NCBI GenBank assembly: GCA_022712235.1
Contig: JALAGW010000133.1
Location: 1-17,579 of the forward strand
Direction: 5' to 3'
Origin: Brevundimonas sp.
GTDB lineage: Bacteria > Pseudomonadota > Alphaproteobacteria > Caulobacterales > Caulobacteraceae
Length of the DNA stretch: 17,579 nt
The position numbers and the translations under genes were made by a program. Under the pieces are notes generated by a model that was not told the origin of the DNA, did no database searches, and was given only the letters and a program-made list of their open reading frames with translations. Below, in pieces: positions 1 through 6,682 of the stretch; position 1 is the stretch's first letter; every line of letters starts with the position of its first letter.

Positions 1-233
1 ATGATAAGGAGTACAACGTGATCTACACCAAGACCGGCGAGGTCATCGAGTTCTTCGACGCCGAGATCGAGCGCCTGAAGACCGAGATCGCCAAGCGTCT
101 GGGCTTCGAACTGGTCGGCCACAAGCTGGAGCTCTACGGCCACGCCATCCCCGGCGCCGAGCCGGTCGAACGCGAGGGCCTGATCTACAAGCGCCATGCG
201 GCGCGGATCGAACCGGAAGCGGCCGACAGCTGA
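1..233 (+). CDS. fur: Fur-family metalloregulator, C-terminal fragment
   Basis: This is the 3' end of a Fur-family transcriptional repressor, cut by the window edge; about 77 residues are visible in frame 3. The dimerisation-domain signature TGEVIEFFDAEIE...GFELVGHKLELYG matches Fur closely. The glutamate aligned with E. coli E108 (in EIERLK) and the histidine aligned with H125 (in GHKLELYG) are both present. Two things differ from E. coli Fur. There are no cysteines in this part, so no C-terminal structural zinc site. The stretch before TGEVIEF reads DKEYNVIYTK where a His-rich HHDH-type motif is usual. The C-terminus extends about 26 residues past LELYG. An internal GTG at position 18 is not a real start, because homology begins upstream of it. 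The family call is strong. Fur rather than Mur or another subgroup is inferred from its place beside miaB and from the iron genes in the window. Confidence 0.8.
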   Translation, partial: DKEYNVIYTKTGEVIEFFDAEIERLKTEIAKRLGFELVGHKLELYGHAIPGAEPVEREGLIYKRHAARIEPEAADS

Positions 234-293
234 GGCTGTTTGCGGCGTTTCGCTCGCCTTGCCGTCGCCGGCTTCGGCGATCATAAGCCGCGC

Positions 294-1712
294 ATGACCG
301 ACACGCTCGAAAAGCCCGTGGAAAAGGCGGAAGAGGCGGCCCTTGCCGCTTCCCCCAAACGCCTCTTCATCAAGACCTACGGCTGTCAGATGAACGTCTA
401 TGACAGCGAGCGCATGGCCGACGTCCTGCGCCCGTTGGGCTATGCGCCGACCGACGCGCCCGAAGGGGCCGACTTTGTCATTCTGAACACCTGCCACATC
501 CGCGAACGCGCCGCCGAGAAGGTCTACTCGGAACTGGGCAAGCTGAAGCAGATGCGCGAGCGCAAGCTGGCGCGCGGCGACGGCGGCATGACCATCGCCG
601 TGGCCGGCTGCGTGGCCCAGGCCGAGGGCGAGGAGATCATGAAGCGCCAGCCGGCGGTGGATCTGGTGGTCGGACCCCAGGCCTATCACCAGCTGCCGGA
701 GCTGCTGACCCGCACGGCGCGGGCGCGCGGCGAACGCATCGGCGCCGACTTCGCCCCGCACGAGAAGTTCGACGCCCTGACGCCCGAAATGATCAGGACG
801 CGCGGCGGCGACGGCCCGACGGCCTTCCTGACGGTGCAGGAGGGCTGCGACAAGTTCTGCACCTTCTGCGTCGTCCCCTATACGCGCGGCGCCGAGTGGT
901 CGCGTCCGGTCGCGGCGGTCCTGGCCGAGGCCCGCGCCCTGGCCGACCGGGGCGTGCGCGAGGTCACCTTGCTGGGACAGAACGTCAACGCCTATGACGG
1001 CGAGGGGCCGGACGGAAAGCCCTTTACCCTGGCCCGTTTGGCCTATGCCCTGGCGGCGATCCCCGGTCTGGACCGCATTCGCTATACGACCAGTCACGCC
1101 AACGACATGAGCGACGACCTGATCGCGGCCCACGCCGATCTGGACGCCCTGATGCCCTATCTGCACCTGCCGGTGCAGGCCGGGTCTGACCGGGTCTTGC
1201 GCCTGATGAACCGCAAGCATGGCCGTCAGAAATACATCGACCTGATCGCCCGCATCCGCGAGGCGCGGCCCGACATGGCCATCGCCGGGGACTTCATCGT
1301 CGGCTTCCCCGGCGAGACGGACCGGGACTTCGAGGACACCCTCGATCTGGTGCGTCAGGTGACCTATGCGGGGGCCTTCAGCTTCGTCTATTCGCCGCGT
1401 CCCGGCACGCCGGCCGCCACCATGCCCGGTCAGATCGAGGAGAAGGTCGGGCTGGAGCGGCTGCAGCGGCTCCAGGCTCTTTTGTTCGAGCAACAGACCG
1501 CCTTCAACGCGGCCCAGGCGGGCAAGACCCTGAACGTCCTGTTCGAGAAGACGGGGCGCTACGCCGGTCAGGCTATCGGTCGTTCGCCCTATCTGCAGGC
1601 CGTCCATGTCGAGGCGGCGGATCATCTGCTGGGTCAGATCGTTCCGGTCCAGATCATCAGCGGGGCTCAGAACAGTCTGAACGGGCGCCTGGCCGCCGCC
1701 GTCACTATCTAA
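294..1712 (+). CDS. miaB: tRNA-2-methylthio-N6-dimethylallyladenosine synthase MiaB
   Basis: MiaB is a radical-SAM methylthiotransferase that converts i6A37 to ms2i6A37 in tRNAs reading UNN codons. The protein is 472 residues from the chosen ATG. The N-terminal MTTase domain carries the three auxiliary-cluster cysteines: C31 (YGCQMN), C67 (NTCHIRERA) and C106 (AGCVAQ). The radical-SAM motif CxxxCxxC is C185/C189/C192 in EGCDKFCTFCVVPYTRG. The last 65 or so residues form the TRAM RNA-binding domain. An in-frame TTG at 240 would add 18 residues, but the ATG at 294 is preferred because MiaB proteins have only a short tail before the RLFIKTYGCQMN core. No strong Shine-Dalgarno is seen. It lies 60 bp after the Fur stop, so it may be read from the fur promoter. 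Confidence 0.96.
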   Translation: MTDTLEKPVEKAEEAALAASPKRLFIKTYGCQMNVYDSERMADVLRPLGYAPTDAPEGADFVILNTCHIRERAAEKVYSELGKLKQMRERKLARGDGGMTIAVAGCVAQAEGEEIMKRQPAVDLVVGPQAYHQLPELLTRTARARGERIGADFAPHEKFDALTPEMIRTRGGDGPTAFLTVQEGCDKFCTFCVVPYTRGAEWSRPVAAVLAEARALADRGVREVTLLGQNVNAYDGEGPDGKPFTLARLAYALAAIPGLDRIRYTTSHANDMSDDLIAAHADLDALMPYLHLPVQAGSDRVLRLMNRKHGRQKYIDLIARIREARPDMAIAGDFIVGFPGETDRDFEDTLDLVRQVTYAGAFSFVYSPRPGTPAATMPGQIEEKVGLERLQRLQALLFEQQTAFNAAQAGKTLNVLFEKTGRYAGQAIGRSPYLQAVHVEAADHLLGQIVPVQIISGAQNSLNGRLAAAVTI

Positions 1713-1808
1713 CTCGACACGCCTCTGACGAGGCGGCTTACTAGTTCTACGTCCCTCAAGCAGCCTCGCTCCACGAGCGAGGCGTTAGGGACACCAAGAA
1801 GGAAACCC
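1713..1808 (+). promoter_or_regulatory. structured miaB-phoH intergenic element
   Basis: This 96-bp gap is unusually rich in secondary structure. Hairpin A has stem CGCCTC/GAGGCG (1720-1725 with 1730-1735) and a 4-nt loop. Hairpin B has a 9-bp inner stem (1763-1771 with 1775-1783, loop CAC), closed by a 6-bp outer stem GTCCCT/AGGGAC (1751-1756 with 1787-1792). CGCCTC of A can also pair with GAGGCG of B (1779-1784), and GCCTCG of B can pair with CGAGGC of A, so the two folds compete. Neither hairpin is followed by a T-run. A Shine-Dalgarno AAGAAGGAAA (about 1797-1805) follows hairpin B and serves phoH. The structure is read directly from the sequence. A regulatory role (attenuation, mRNA processing or stability) is only an inference, and it could also be a dispersed palindromic repeat. 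Confidence 0.5.
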
Positions 1809-2801
1809 ATGGCGCGAGAGTCCGAATTCCTGTCCCTGAGCGATCAGGCGCTGCGGGCCGTGATCGGCCCCAACAGCCGCCACGTCGCCCTGATCGAGGA
1901 CGCCTTCAAGGTGCTGGTCGAGGCGCCCGGCGGGGGCGTGTCGATTAATGGCTCGGCGCGGGACCGGGCCCAGGCCAAGCGCGTGGTCGAAACCCTGTCC
2001 AAGCGGGCCGACGCGGGCGCCGAGATCACCGAGGCCGACGTGCGCATGGCGCTCGGCGCCGCCGTGTCGCAGCCGCGAGCGGACCAAGGCCGGGTCGTGC
2101 CGGACGCCGTGGCCCTGCCCGTCGGTCGGCGCGGCGCCATCGCGCCCAAGACGGCGGCCCAGGCCCAGTATCTGGATCTGCTCAGCCGCTGCGAACTGAC
2201 TTTCGGCGTGGGTCCGGCGGGCACGGGCAAGACCTTCCTGGCGGCGGCCTATGGCGCCTCCCTGCTGCGGCGCGGACAGGTGGACCGGCTGGTCATCACC
2301 CGCCCGGCGGTCGAGGCGGGCGAGAAGCTGGGCTTCCTGCCGGGCGCCCTGAACGAGAAGGTCGACCCCTATCTGGCCCCGATCTGGGAGGCGCTGAACG
2401 ACATCCTCGGCGTCGAGGACGTGCGGCGCCGTCGCGAGAAGGGCGAGATCGAGGCCGCTCCCATCGCCTTCATGCGCGGCCGCACCCTGAGCCACGCCTT
2501 CATCATCGTCGACGAGGCGCAGAACACCTCGCGGCTGCAGATGAAGATGGTGCTGACCCGTCTGGGCGAGGGCGCCCGCATGGTGGTCACCGGCGACCCG
2601 TCGCAGATCGACCTGCTGAACCCACGCGATTCCGGCCTCAGCCACGCCCTGCGCATCCTGAAGGACGTGAAGGGGGTCGGGGTTCAGGCCTTCAAGGCCG
2701 AGGACGTGGTGCGCCACGCCATGGTCGAGCGCATCGTGCGCGCCTATGACGCCGATTCCGCGCGAAACCGCCCCCTGCCCGACCTCGAGGACGAAGACTG
2801 A
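1809..2801 (+). CDS. ybeZ: PhoH-like (YbeZ) P-loop ATPase
   Basis: This is a PhoH/YbeZ-family cytoplasmic ATPase of 330 residues, the usual length. After an N-terminal region of about 110 residues with a KH-like character, the P-loop GPAGTGKT occupies residues 135-142. The Walker B / helicase-like motif FIIVDEAQN has its acidic pair at D235-E236. VTGDPSQIDL follows as the sensor motif. PhoH proteins are usually encoded beside YbeY and are thought to work with it in RNA metabolism; the exact substrate is not established. The start ATG is set by AAGAAGGAAA six or so bases upstream. The stop codon directly abuts the ybeY ATG (TGAATG), which supports translational coupling. The family call is firm. 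The old name PhoH (phosphate starvation) should not be taken as the function here. Confidence 0.95.
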   Translation: MARESEFLSLSDQALRAVIGPNSRHVALIEDAFKVLVEAPGGGVSINGSARDRAQAKRVVETLSKRADAGAEITEADVRMALGAAVSQPRADQGRVVPDAVALPVGRRGAIAPKTAAQAQYLDLLSRCELTFGVGPAGTGKTFLAAAYGASLLRRGQVDRLVITRPAVEAGEKLGFLPGALNEKVDPYLAPIWEALNDILGVEDVRRRREKGEIEAAPIAFMRGRTLSHAFIIVDEAQNTSRLQMKMVLTRLGEGARMVVTGDPSQIDLLNPRDSGLSHALRILKDVKGVGVQAFKAEDVVRHAMVERIVRAYDADSARNRPLPDLEDED

Positions 2802-3257
2802 ATGATCGAGATCGAAGTCGAGGACGCGGCCTGGACGGCGGCCTTGCCGGACGCAGAAGCCGTGGTCCTGCGCGCGGCGACGGCGGCGCTGGGAACGGTC
2901 GAGGGCGACGTCGTCGTCCTGCTGACCGATGACGCCGGGGTGCAGGACCTGAACGCGCGCTTCCGCGATAAGGACCGGCCGACCAATGTCCTGTCCTTCC
3001 CCGCCGCCGAGAGCGCCTTCCCCCATCTGGGCGACGTCGTGCTGGGCTACGCCTATTGCGCGGCGGAGGCTGAGGCCCAGGGCAAGAGCCTGTCGGATCA
3101 TTTGAGCCATCTGGTCGTCCACGGCGTGCTGCATCTGCTGGGCCGCGACCACGAGGACGACGCCGAGGCCGAGGAGATGGAGGCCGAGGAGCGCGAGATC
3201 CTGGCGTCGCTCGGCGTCGCCGACCCCTATGCCGCTGAACACGAGGCGACGGCATGA
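2802..3257 (+). CDS. ybeY: endoribonuclease YbeY
   Basis: YbeY is a single-domain zinc endoribonuclease that takes part in 16S rRNA 3'-end maturation and 70S ribosome quality control. At 151 residues it is the typical length. The metal site H-x3-H-x5-H is intact as H107/H111/H117 in VVHGVLHLLGRDH, and the preceding RPTNVLSFP segment is the conserved family signature. The start ATG follows the phoH stop with no gap. The 3' end overlaps the lnt start by four bases (ATGA). In E. coli and many alphaproteobacteria a corC/ybeX (tlyC-like) gene lies between ybeY and lnt, and the overlap shows that it is absent here. An acidic, Asp/Glu-rich stretch (residues 117-135) follows the zinc motif. Confidence 0.96.
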   Translation: MIEIEVEDAAWTAALPDAEAVVLRAATAALGTVEGDVVVLLTDDAGVQDLNARFRDKDRPTNVLSFPAAESAFPHLGDVVLGYAYCAAEAEAQGKSLSDHLSHLVVHGVLHLLGRDHEDDAEAEEMEAEEREILASLGVADPYAAEHEATA

Positions 3258-4855
3258 GCGAGCGTTTGTCGGCGCAGGGCCTGAGGGCCTTGTGGGGAGG
3301 CGTGCTGACGAACCGCTGGGGCCGGATCGCCCTGGCCTTGCTGGCCGGCGCCGGCGCGGCCCTGGCCCATCCGCCGTTTGGGGTCCTGCCGGGTCTGCTG
3401 GGCTATCCCCTGCTGATGCTGCTGGCCGAGCGGTCGCGCACGGTGAAGGGGGGCTTCTGGGTCGGCTGGCTGGCCGGTTTCGCCTATTTCTTCATCGGCT
3501 GCTGGTGGGTGGCTGAGGCTTTCCTGGTCAACAAGGATCAGGCCTGGATGGCGCCCTTCGCCGCCAGCCTGCTGCCCATGGGGCTGGGGCTCTTCTTCGG
3601 CACGGCCACAGCCCTCTATCGCCGTTTTGCGCCGCAGGGCGCGCGTCGCGTCCTGTTGTTCGCCACCCTGTTCGCCCTGCTGGAATGGCTGCGCGGCCAT
3701 GTCCTGACGGGCTTCCCGTGGAACCCGACCGGCGCCGCCTGGGCGGCGGGTTCGGCGATGTCGCAATTCGCCTCGATCGGCGGGGTCTATGGGCTGAGCC
3801 TGGTCACCCTGGCGGCGGTCTCGGCGCTGGGCCTGCTGGTCGGAGACGGAGCGCGGCGTCCGCGTCTGATCGCCGCCGGCCTGGGCGTGGCCGTTCTGGC
3901 GGGCCTGTTCGGCTTCGGCGCCGCGCGTCTGTCGTCTGCCGAGCGGGTGGACGGTCCGACCCTGGTGCGTCTGGTCCAGGCCGACATTGCGCAGGAATCC
4001 AAGTGGTCGCCCGAGGCCTATCAGGCCATCGTCGATCGTTACGTCGCCCTGACGGCCCAGAAGGGGGCGGCGGTTCCCGACGTGGTGGTTTGGCCCGAGG
4101 GGGCCCTGCCCGCCACCGCCAATGACGTCTTCAACTCGCCCGACGCCCAGGCTATCGCCGGCGCCCTGCAGACGGGCCAGACATTGCTGATGGGCCTGAG
4201 CCGAGGCGAGGCGGACCCGACCGCCGAGGGCGGCGCCCGCTACTATAACAGTCTCTTCGCCCTGCACGACGAGGGCGCGGCCGGGATGCGGATCGGCGCC
4301 ATCTACGACAAGCATCGCCTGGTGCCGTTCGGCGAATACCTGCCCATGGGGCGGCTGATGAGCCAGATCGGCGTGCGCAGCCTGGTGCATGTGCCCGCCG
4401 ACTTCAGCGCCGGGCCCAAGCCCGCGCCGATCAGCCTGGCCAACGCCCCGGCTGTCCAGCCGTTGATCTGCTACGAAAGCCTCTACCCGGGCTTCACCCC
4501 GGCCAACGGGGCGGCGCGCCCGGCCTGGATCGTCAATGTCTCCAACGACGCCTGGTTCGGCGCCACCTCGGGGCCGCGCCAGCACCTGAACCTGGCCAGC
4601 TATCGCGCTATCGAGACGGGCCTGCCCATCGCCCGCGCCACCCCCACCGGGGTCTCGGCCATGATCGACCCCTGGGGCCGGGTGGTGGACGGCAAGCGGC
4701 TGGACCCCGGCCATGCCGGGGTCATCGACGTGCGCCTGCCCGAACCGGCGGCGCCGACCCTCTACGGCCGCTGGGGCGACGGCCTGTTCGGCGTCCTTCT
4801 GGCTCTCATGCTGGTGGGCGGCCTTTCGTTGGGGCGCCGCAAGGGGCGGGCATGA
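3254..4855 (+). CDS. lnt: apolipoprotein N-acyltransferase Lnt
   Basis: Lnt is the inner-membrane enzyme that transfers an acyl chain from phospholipid to the N-terminal cysteine of diacylated lipoproteins, the last step of lipoprotein maturation. It has 533 residues. The first 215 or so form several hydrophobic membrane segments, followed by a periplasmic nitrilase-type (carbon-nitrogen hydrolase) domain and a last membrane segment near residue 515. The catalytic triad is visible: E282 in WPEGALP, K353 in YDKHRLVPFGEYLP and C406 in LICYESLYP. These correspond to E267/K335/C387 of the E. coli enzyme. Its ATG overlaps the ybeY stop and its own stop overlaps the next gene's ATG (ATGA both times), so it is translated within one operon. 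Confidence 0.96.
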   Translation: MSERLSAQGLRALWGGVLTNRWGRIALALLAGAGAALAHPPFGVLPGLLGYPLLMLLAERSRTVKGGFWVGWLAGFAYFFIGCWWVAEAFLVNKDQAWMAPFAASLLPMGLGLFFGTATALYRRFAPQGARRVLLFATLFALLEWLRGHVLTGFPWNPTGAAWAAGSAMSQFASIGGVYGLSLVTLAAVSALGLLVGDGARRPRLIAAGLGVAVLAGLFGFGAARLSSAERVDGPTLVRLVQADIAQESKWSPEAYQAIVDRYVALTAQKGAAVPDVVVWPEGALPATANDVFNSPDAQAIAGALQTGQTLLMGLSRGEADPTAEGGARYYNSLFALHDEGAAGMRIGAIYDKHRLVPFGEYLPMGRLMSQIGVRSLVHVPADFSAGPKPAPISLANAPAVQPLICYESLYPGFTPANGAARPAWIVNVSNDAWFGATSGPRQHLNLASYRAIETGLPIARATPTGVSAMIDPWGRVVDGKRLDPGHAGVIDVRLPEPAAPTLYGRWGDGLFGVLLALMLVGGLSLGRRKGRA

Positions 4856-5322
4856 CCAGGACCGAGGACGACGAGGATCGCAAACGCACGCAGCACATCG
4901 ACGTGCCCCTGGGCGTGCGCGTGCGCGCCATTCGCGAGAACCACGGCCTGACCCAGGCCGACATGGCGCGGATGCTCGACATTTCCACGAACCAGTGGGG
5001 ACGCCATGAAAGCGGCGCCAATCGTCTGCCGGCCGCGCGCCTGTGGCAGTTCTGCGAGGCGCTGAACATCGAGGTCGCCGCCGTGTTCAGGGATCAGCCC
5101 TTTGCGACGGCCAGACCTTCCGCCGCCTTTATCCCCCTTCCCGAACCGCAGCGCCCTTTCAGCTTGCATGACGAGGCGGGCGAGACCTCGGCCCTGGCGG
5201 CGTCCGAAAATCCGGGGATGCTGGTGCAAAGGATCGGCGCGGCGGCGCGAGAGCTGACGCTTCAGCGGCAGCGCACAGCCCTGGCCGTCATTCGCGCCTT
5301 GAAGAGCGAAGACCCGGACTGA
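4852..5322 (+). CDS. XRE-family HTH regulator coupled to lnt
   Basis: This is a 156-residue DNA-binding protein with a Cro/CI-type helix-turn-helix at about residues 20-82 (LGVRVRAIRENHGLTQADMA..., then WGRHESGANRLPAARLW). The middle is low in recognisable features, and a C-terminal helix (about 125-152, RIGAAARELTLQRQRTAL) probably dimerises. The ATG overlaps the lnt stop (ATGA), so it belongs to the lnt operon. I recall an XRE gene after lnt in Caulobacter too, which makes this an old neighbour rather than an insertion. Overall layout resembles the next gene (5446-5865): N-terminal HTH followed by a short C-terminal helix with an R-Q-Q/R pattern. The target genes are unknown, and no prophage or toxin partner is nearby. 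Confidence 0.85.
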   Translation: MTRTEDDEDRKRTQHIDVPLGVRVRAIRENHGLTQADMARMLDISTNQWGRHESGANRLPAARLWQFCEALNIEVAAVFRDQPFATARPSAAFIPLPEPQRPFSLHDEAGETSALAASENPGMLVQRIGAAARELTLQRQRTALAVIRALKSEDPD

Positions 5323-5445
5323 GGCGGCGCTCGGGGGACGGCGCCAAACCCGCGTCGCGCGAATTGTCGTGACAGCGCGGGTTATCCGTCGCATTTCGAC
5401 ACAGATGAGTATTCGAATTCGGGCGTATTTTCAGGCGAGAAAGTA
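5323..5445. promoter_or_regulatory. intergenic region between two XRE genes, with palindromes
   Basis: This 123-bp gap holds an 8-bp inverted repeat, AACCCGCG (5347-5354) and CGCGGGTT (5376-5383), with a 21-bp spacer. It could be a weak end-of-operon hairpin for the lnt unit or an operator. Further on is a perfect 8-bp palindrome ATTCGAAT (5411-5418) overlapping GAATTC, about 28 bp before the start of the second XRE gene, a good place for an autoregulatory operator. A TTGTCG (5364-5369) followed 12 bp later by TTATCC is a weak promoter candidate. The repeats are seen directly; operator and promoter roles are inferred. Confidence 0.3.
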
Positions 5446-5865
5446 ATGGTCAGAGGCTCTGCTGAGGACGGCCCCCACCCCGTGGACCGGCATGTGGGTC
5501 GGCGAGTCTGCGAAAAACGGATCGCTCTCGGTTACAACCAAAGCGATCTGGGGCGCGCCCTGGGTCTGACCTTCCAGCAGATCCAGAAGTACGAGAAGGG
5601 CACGAACAGGGTGTCCGCGTCCAAGCTCTGGGACATCGCCCGCTTCTTCAAGGTCGATATCGCCTACTTCTTCGAGGGGCTGACGACGGCGGCTCCGGGC
5701 ATGGCCGAAGGCGAGGGCGAGCCCTTCGTGCATGACTTTCCCGCGACGCGTCAGAGCATCGAGATCGGTCGTCTGGCGCCGCAGTTGTCGGTGCGTCAGC
5801 AGAAACTGGTGCTGGACATGATGCGCGAGATGACGGGCGCCGAGAGCGCGGCCGACAGGGACTGA
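5446..5865 (+). CDS. XRE-family HTH regulator (PhrR/PraR-like)
   Basis: This 139-residue transcription factor has an HTH at about residues 16-77 (HVGRRVCEKRIALGYNQSDLG..., LTFQQIQKYEKGTNRVSASKLW...). The pattern is typical of the widespread alphaproteobacterial family that includes rhizobial PhrR/PraR. After the HTH come a short linker and a C-terminal helix (about 104-130, IGRLAPQLSVRQQKLVLDMM) likely to mediate dimerisation. Codon use matches its neighbours. The start at the ATG is chosen because HTH homology begins 15 residues in; the ribosome site is weak (GAGAAAG). It is monocistronic by appearance: a 123-bp gap precedes it and a strong terminator follows. The regulated genes cannot be read from the sequence. 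Members in rhizobia have been tied to acid response and quorum or biofilm control, but this should not be transferred without evidence. Confidence 0.85.
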   Translation: MVRGSAEDGPHPVDRHVGRRVCEKRIALGYNQSDLGRALGLTFQQIQKYEKGTNRVSASKLWDIARFFKVDIAYFFEGLTTAAPGMAEGEGEPFVHDFPATRQSIEIGRLAPQLSVRQQKLVLDMMREMTGAESAADRD

Positions 5866-5886
5866 CGCGGCCTAGCGCGGAAAATG

Positions 5887-5916
5887 AAAAAGGCGCGGAT
5901 CTCTCCGCGCCTTTTT
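5887..5916. terminator. bidirectional intrinsic terminator between XRE gene and ahpD
   Basis: A perfect 13-bp stem pairs AAAAAGGCGCGGA (5887-5899) with TCCGCGCCTTTTT (5904-5916) around a TCTC loop. The A-run on one side and T-run on the other let it work on both strands. It therefore ends the + strand XRE transcript and the minus-strand ahpD transcript, whose stop is 36 bp away. Confidence 0.92.
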
Positions 5917-5952
5917 GCTGTCTGGCGATCCGTTCGGGATCAGACGGCCATA

Positions 5953-6486
5953 TCAACCGGCCAGGGCGGCTTCCGAAGCGAGGATGCGGCTGGCGGCGTG
6001 AACCACGGCGCCGATACGCAGGGCGGCCTGGATCTGGACGTTGGGCACGCCGTGCTTGCGCAGTTCGCCCTCGTGAGCGTCCAGGCAGGCGCCGCAGCCG
6101 TTGATGGCCGAGACGGCGGTGGACCACAGTTCGAAGTCCAGCTTCTCGACGCCGGGGTTGGCGATGACGTTCATGCGCAGCTTGGCCGGCAGGGTGGTGT
6201 ACTCGTTGTTCTTCATCAGGTGCAGCGAGCGGTAGTAGATGTTGTTCATGCCCATGATGGCGGCGGCGGCCTTGGCGGCGTTCATCGCTTCGGGCGACAG
6301 GACGGTCGCGGCCTGGGCCTCGATCAGCTTGACCGCCGGAGCGACGCCGATGGCGTGAGCCGAGGCCAGGAAGCAGCCCCACTTCTGCTGGTCGTTCAGC
6401 ACCGTCTCGTTGGCGAGCGAGGACAGGTTCAGCGAGATGTCCTTGCCATAGGCCGGGATCAGGTCGCGCAGGGCGTCGAGGGACAT
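5953..6486 (-). CDS. ahpD: alkyl hydroperoxidase AhpD
   Basis: AhpD is a CxxC thiol protein of the AhpD/carboxymuconolactone decarboxylase-like family. In mycobacteria it passes electrons from lipoylated dihydrolipoamide acyltransferase to AhpC and also has weak peroxidase activity. At 177 residues it matches the well-studied length. The active site is C131-G-A-C134 followed by H138-E139 (CGACLDAHE). E119 in FELWSTAV matches the catalytic glutamate of the mycobacterial protein. The start ATG (6486) is chosen for its Shine-Dalgarno AAGGAAG and because the protein then begins SLDALRDLIPAYGKDI as in the family. A longer frame from 6531 would run into a likely promoter -10. It lies downstream of ahpC on the same strand, but a terminator separates them. 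Confidence 0.95.
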   Translation of the reverse strand: MSLDALRDLIPAYGKDISLNLSSLANETVLNDQQKWGCFLASAHAIGVAPAVKLIEAQAATVLSPEAMNAAKAAAAIMGMNNIYYRSLHLMKNNEYTTLPAKLRMNVIANPGVEKLDFELWSTAVSAINGCGACLDAHEGELRKHGVPNVQIQAALRIGAVVHAASRILASEAALAG

Positions 6487-6529
6487 GGGGAACTTCCTTC
6501 TGCTCAACGGCGCCGCTTGCGCCGGATAC

Positions 6530-6559
6530 AATATAGGGACTGCCGACCCGGGCTGTCAG
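6530..6559 (-). promoter_or_regulatory. candidate ahpD promoter
   Basis: Read on the minus strand, CTGACA (complement of 6554-6559) is followed after 18 bp by TATATT (complement of 6530-6535), a near-consensus -35/-10 pair. It lies about 45 bp before the ahpD ATG and just after the ahpC terminator, so ahpD probably has its own transcript. This is inferred from sequence only; no OxyR-type motif is seen over it. Confidence 0.5.
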
Positions 6560-6590
6560 GATAAGATCCGACGGCAGGCGTCAGGCATGA

Positions 6591-6621
6591 AAAAGGCGGC
6601 GACAGTCGCCCGCCGCCGCCT
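6591..6621 (-). terminator. intrinsic terminator of ahpC
   Basis: On the minus strand AGGCGGCG (complement of 6614-6621) pairs with CGCCGCCT (complement of 6594-6601) and runs into TTTTT. It lies about 62 bp after the ahpC stop and before the ahpD promoter. The GC-rich loop could also pair internally in a shifted form. Confidence 0.8.
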
Positions 6622-6635
6622 CTTCAAGGAGGGGC

Positions 6636-6666
6636 GGCCCGGACCCATACGAACGCGGTCCGGGCC
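6636..6666 (-). repeat. 10-bp hairpin after the ahpC stop
   Basis: GGCCCGGACC (6636-6645) and GGTCCGGGCC (6657-6666) form a perfect 10-bp stem with an 11-nt loop. There is no T-run after it on either strand. It starts 17 bp after the ahpC stop and stands directly in front of the true terminator. A 3'-end mRNA stabiliser or a back-up terminator is likely. Confidence 0.6.
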
Positions 6667-6682
6667 TATCCTTGGCCAGTAC

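Noticed and set aside
240..293. TTG start for miaB at 240
   Set aside because: The extra 18 residues are not expected in MiaB and the ATG at 294 gives a normal N-terminus.
1785..3242. 485-codon open frame antisense to phoH and ybeY
   Set aside because: It spans two well-supported genes with intact motifs and has no domain of its own.
3227..4714. 495-codon open frame antisense to lnt
   Set aside because: The low-complexity product is rich in Gln, Gly and Arg. Lnt on the + strand has its full catalytic triad.
5884..6564. + strand frame starting in the terminator after the second XRE gene
   Set aside because: Its start lies inside a perfect intrinsic terminator stem and the rest is antisense to ahpD.
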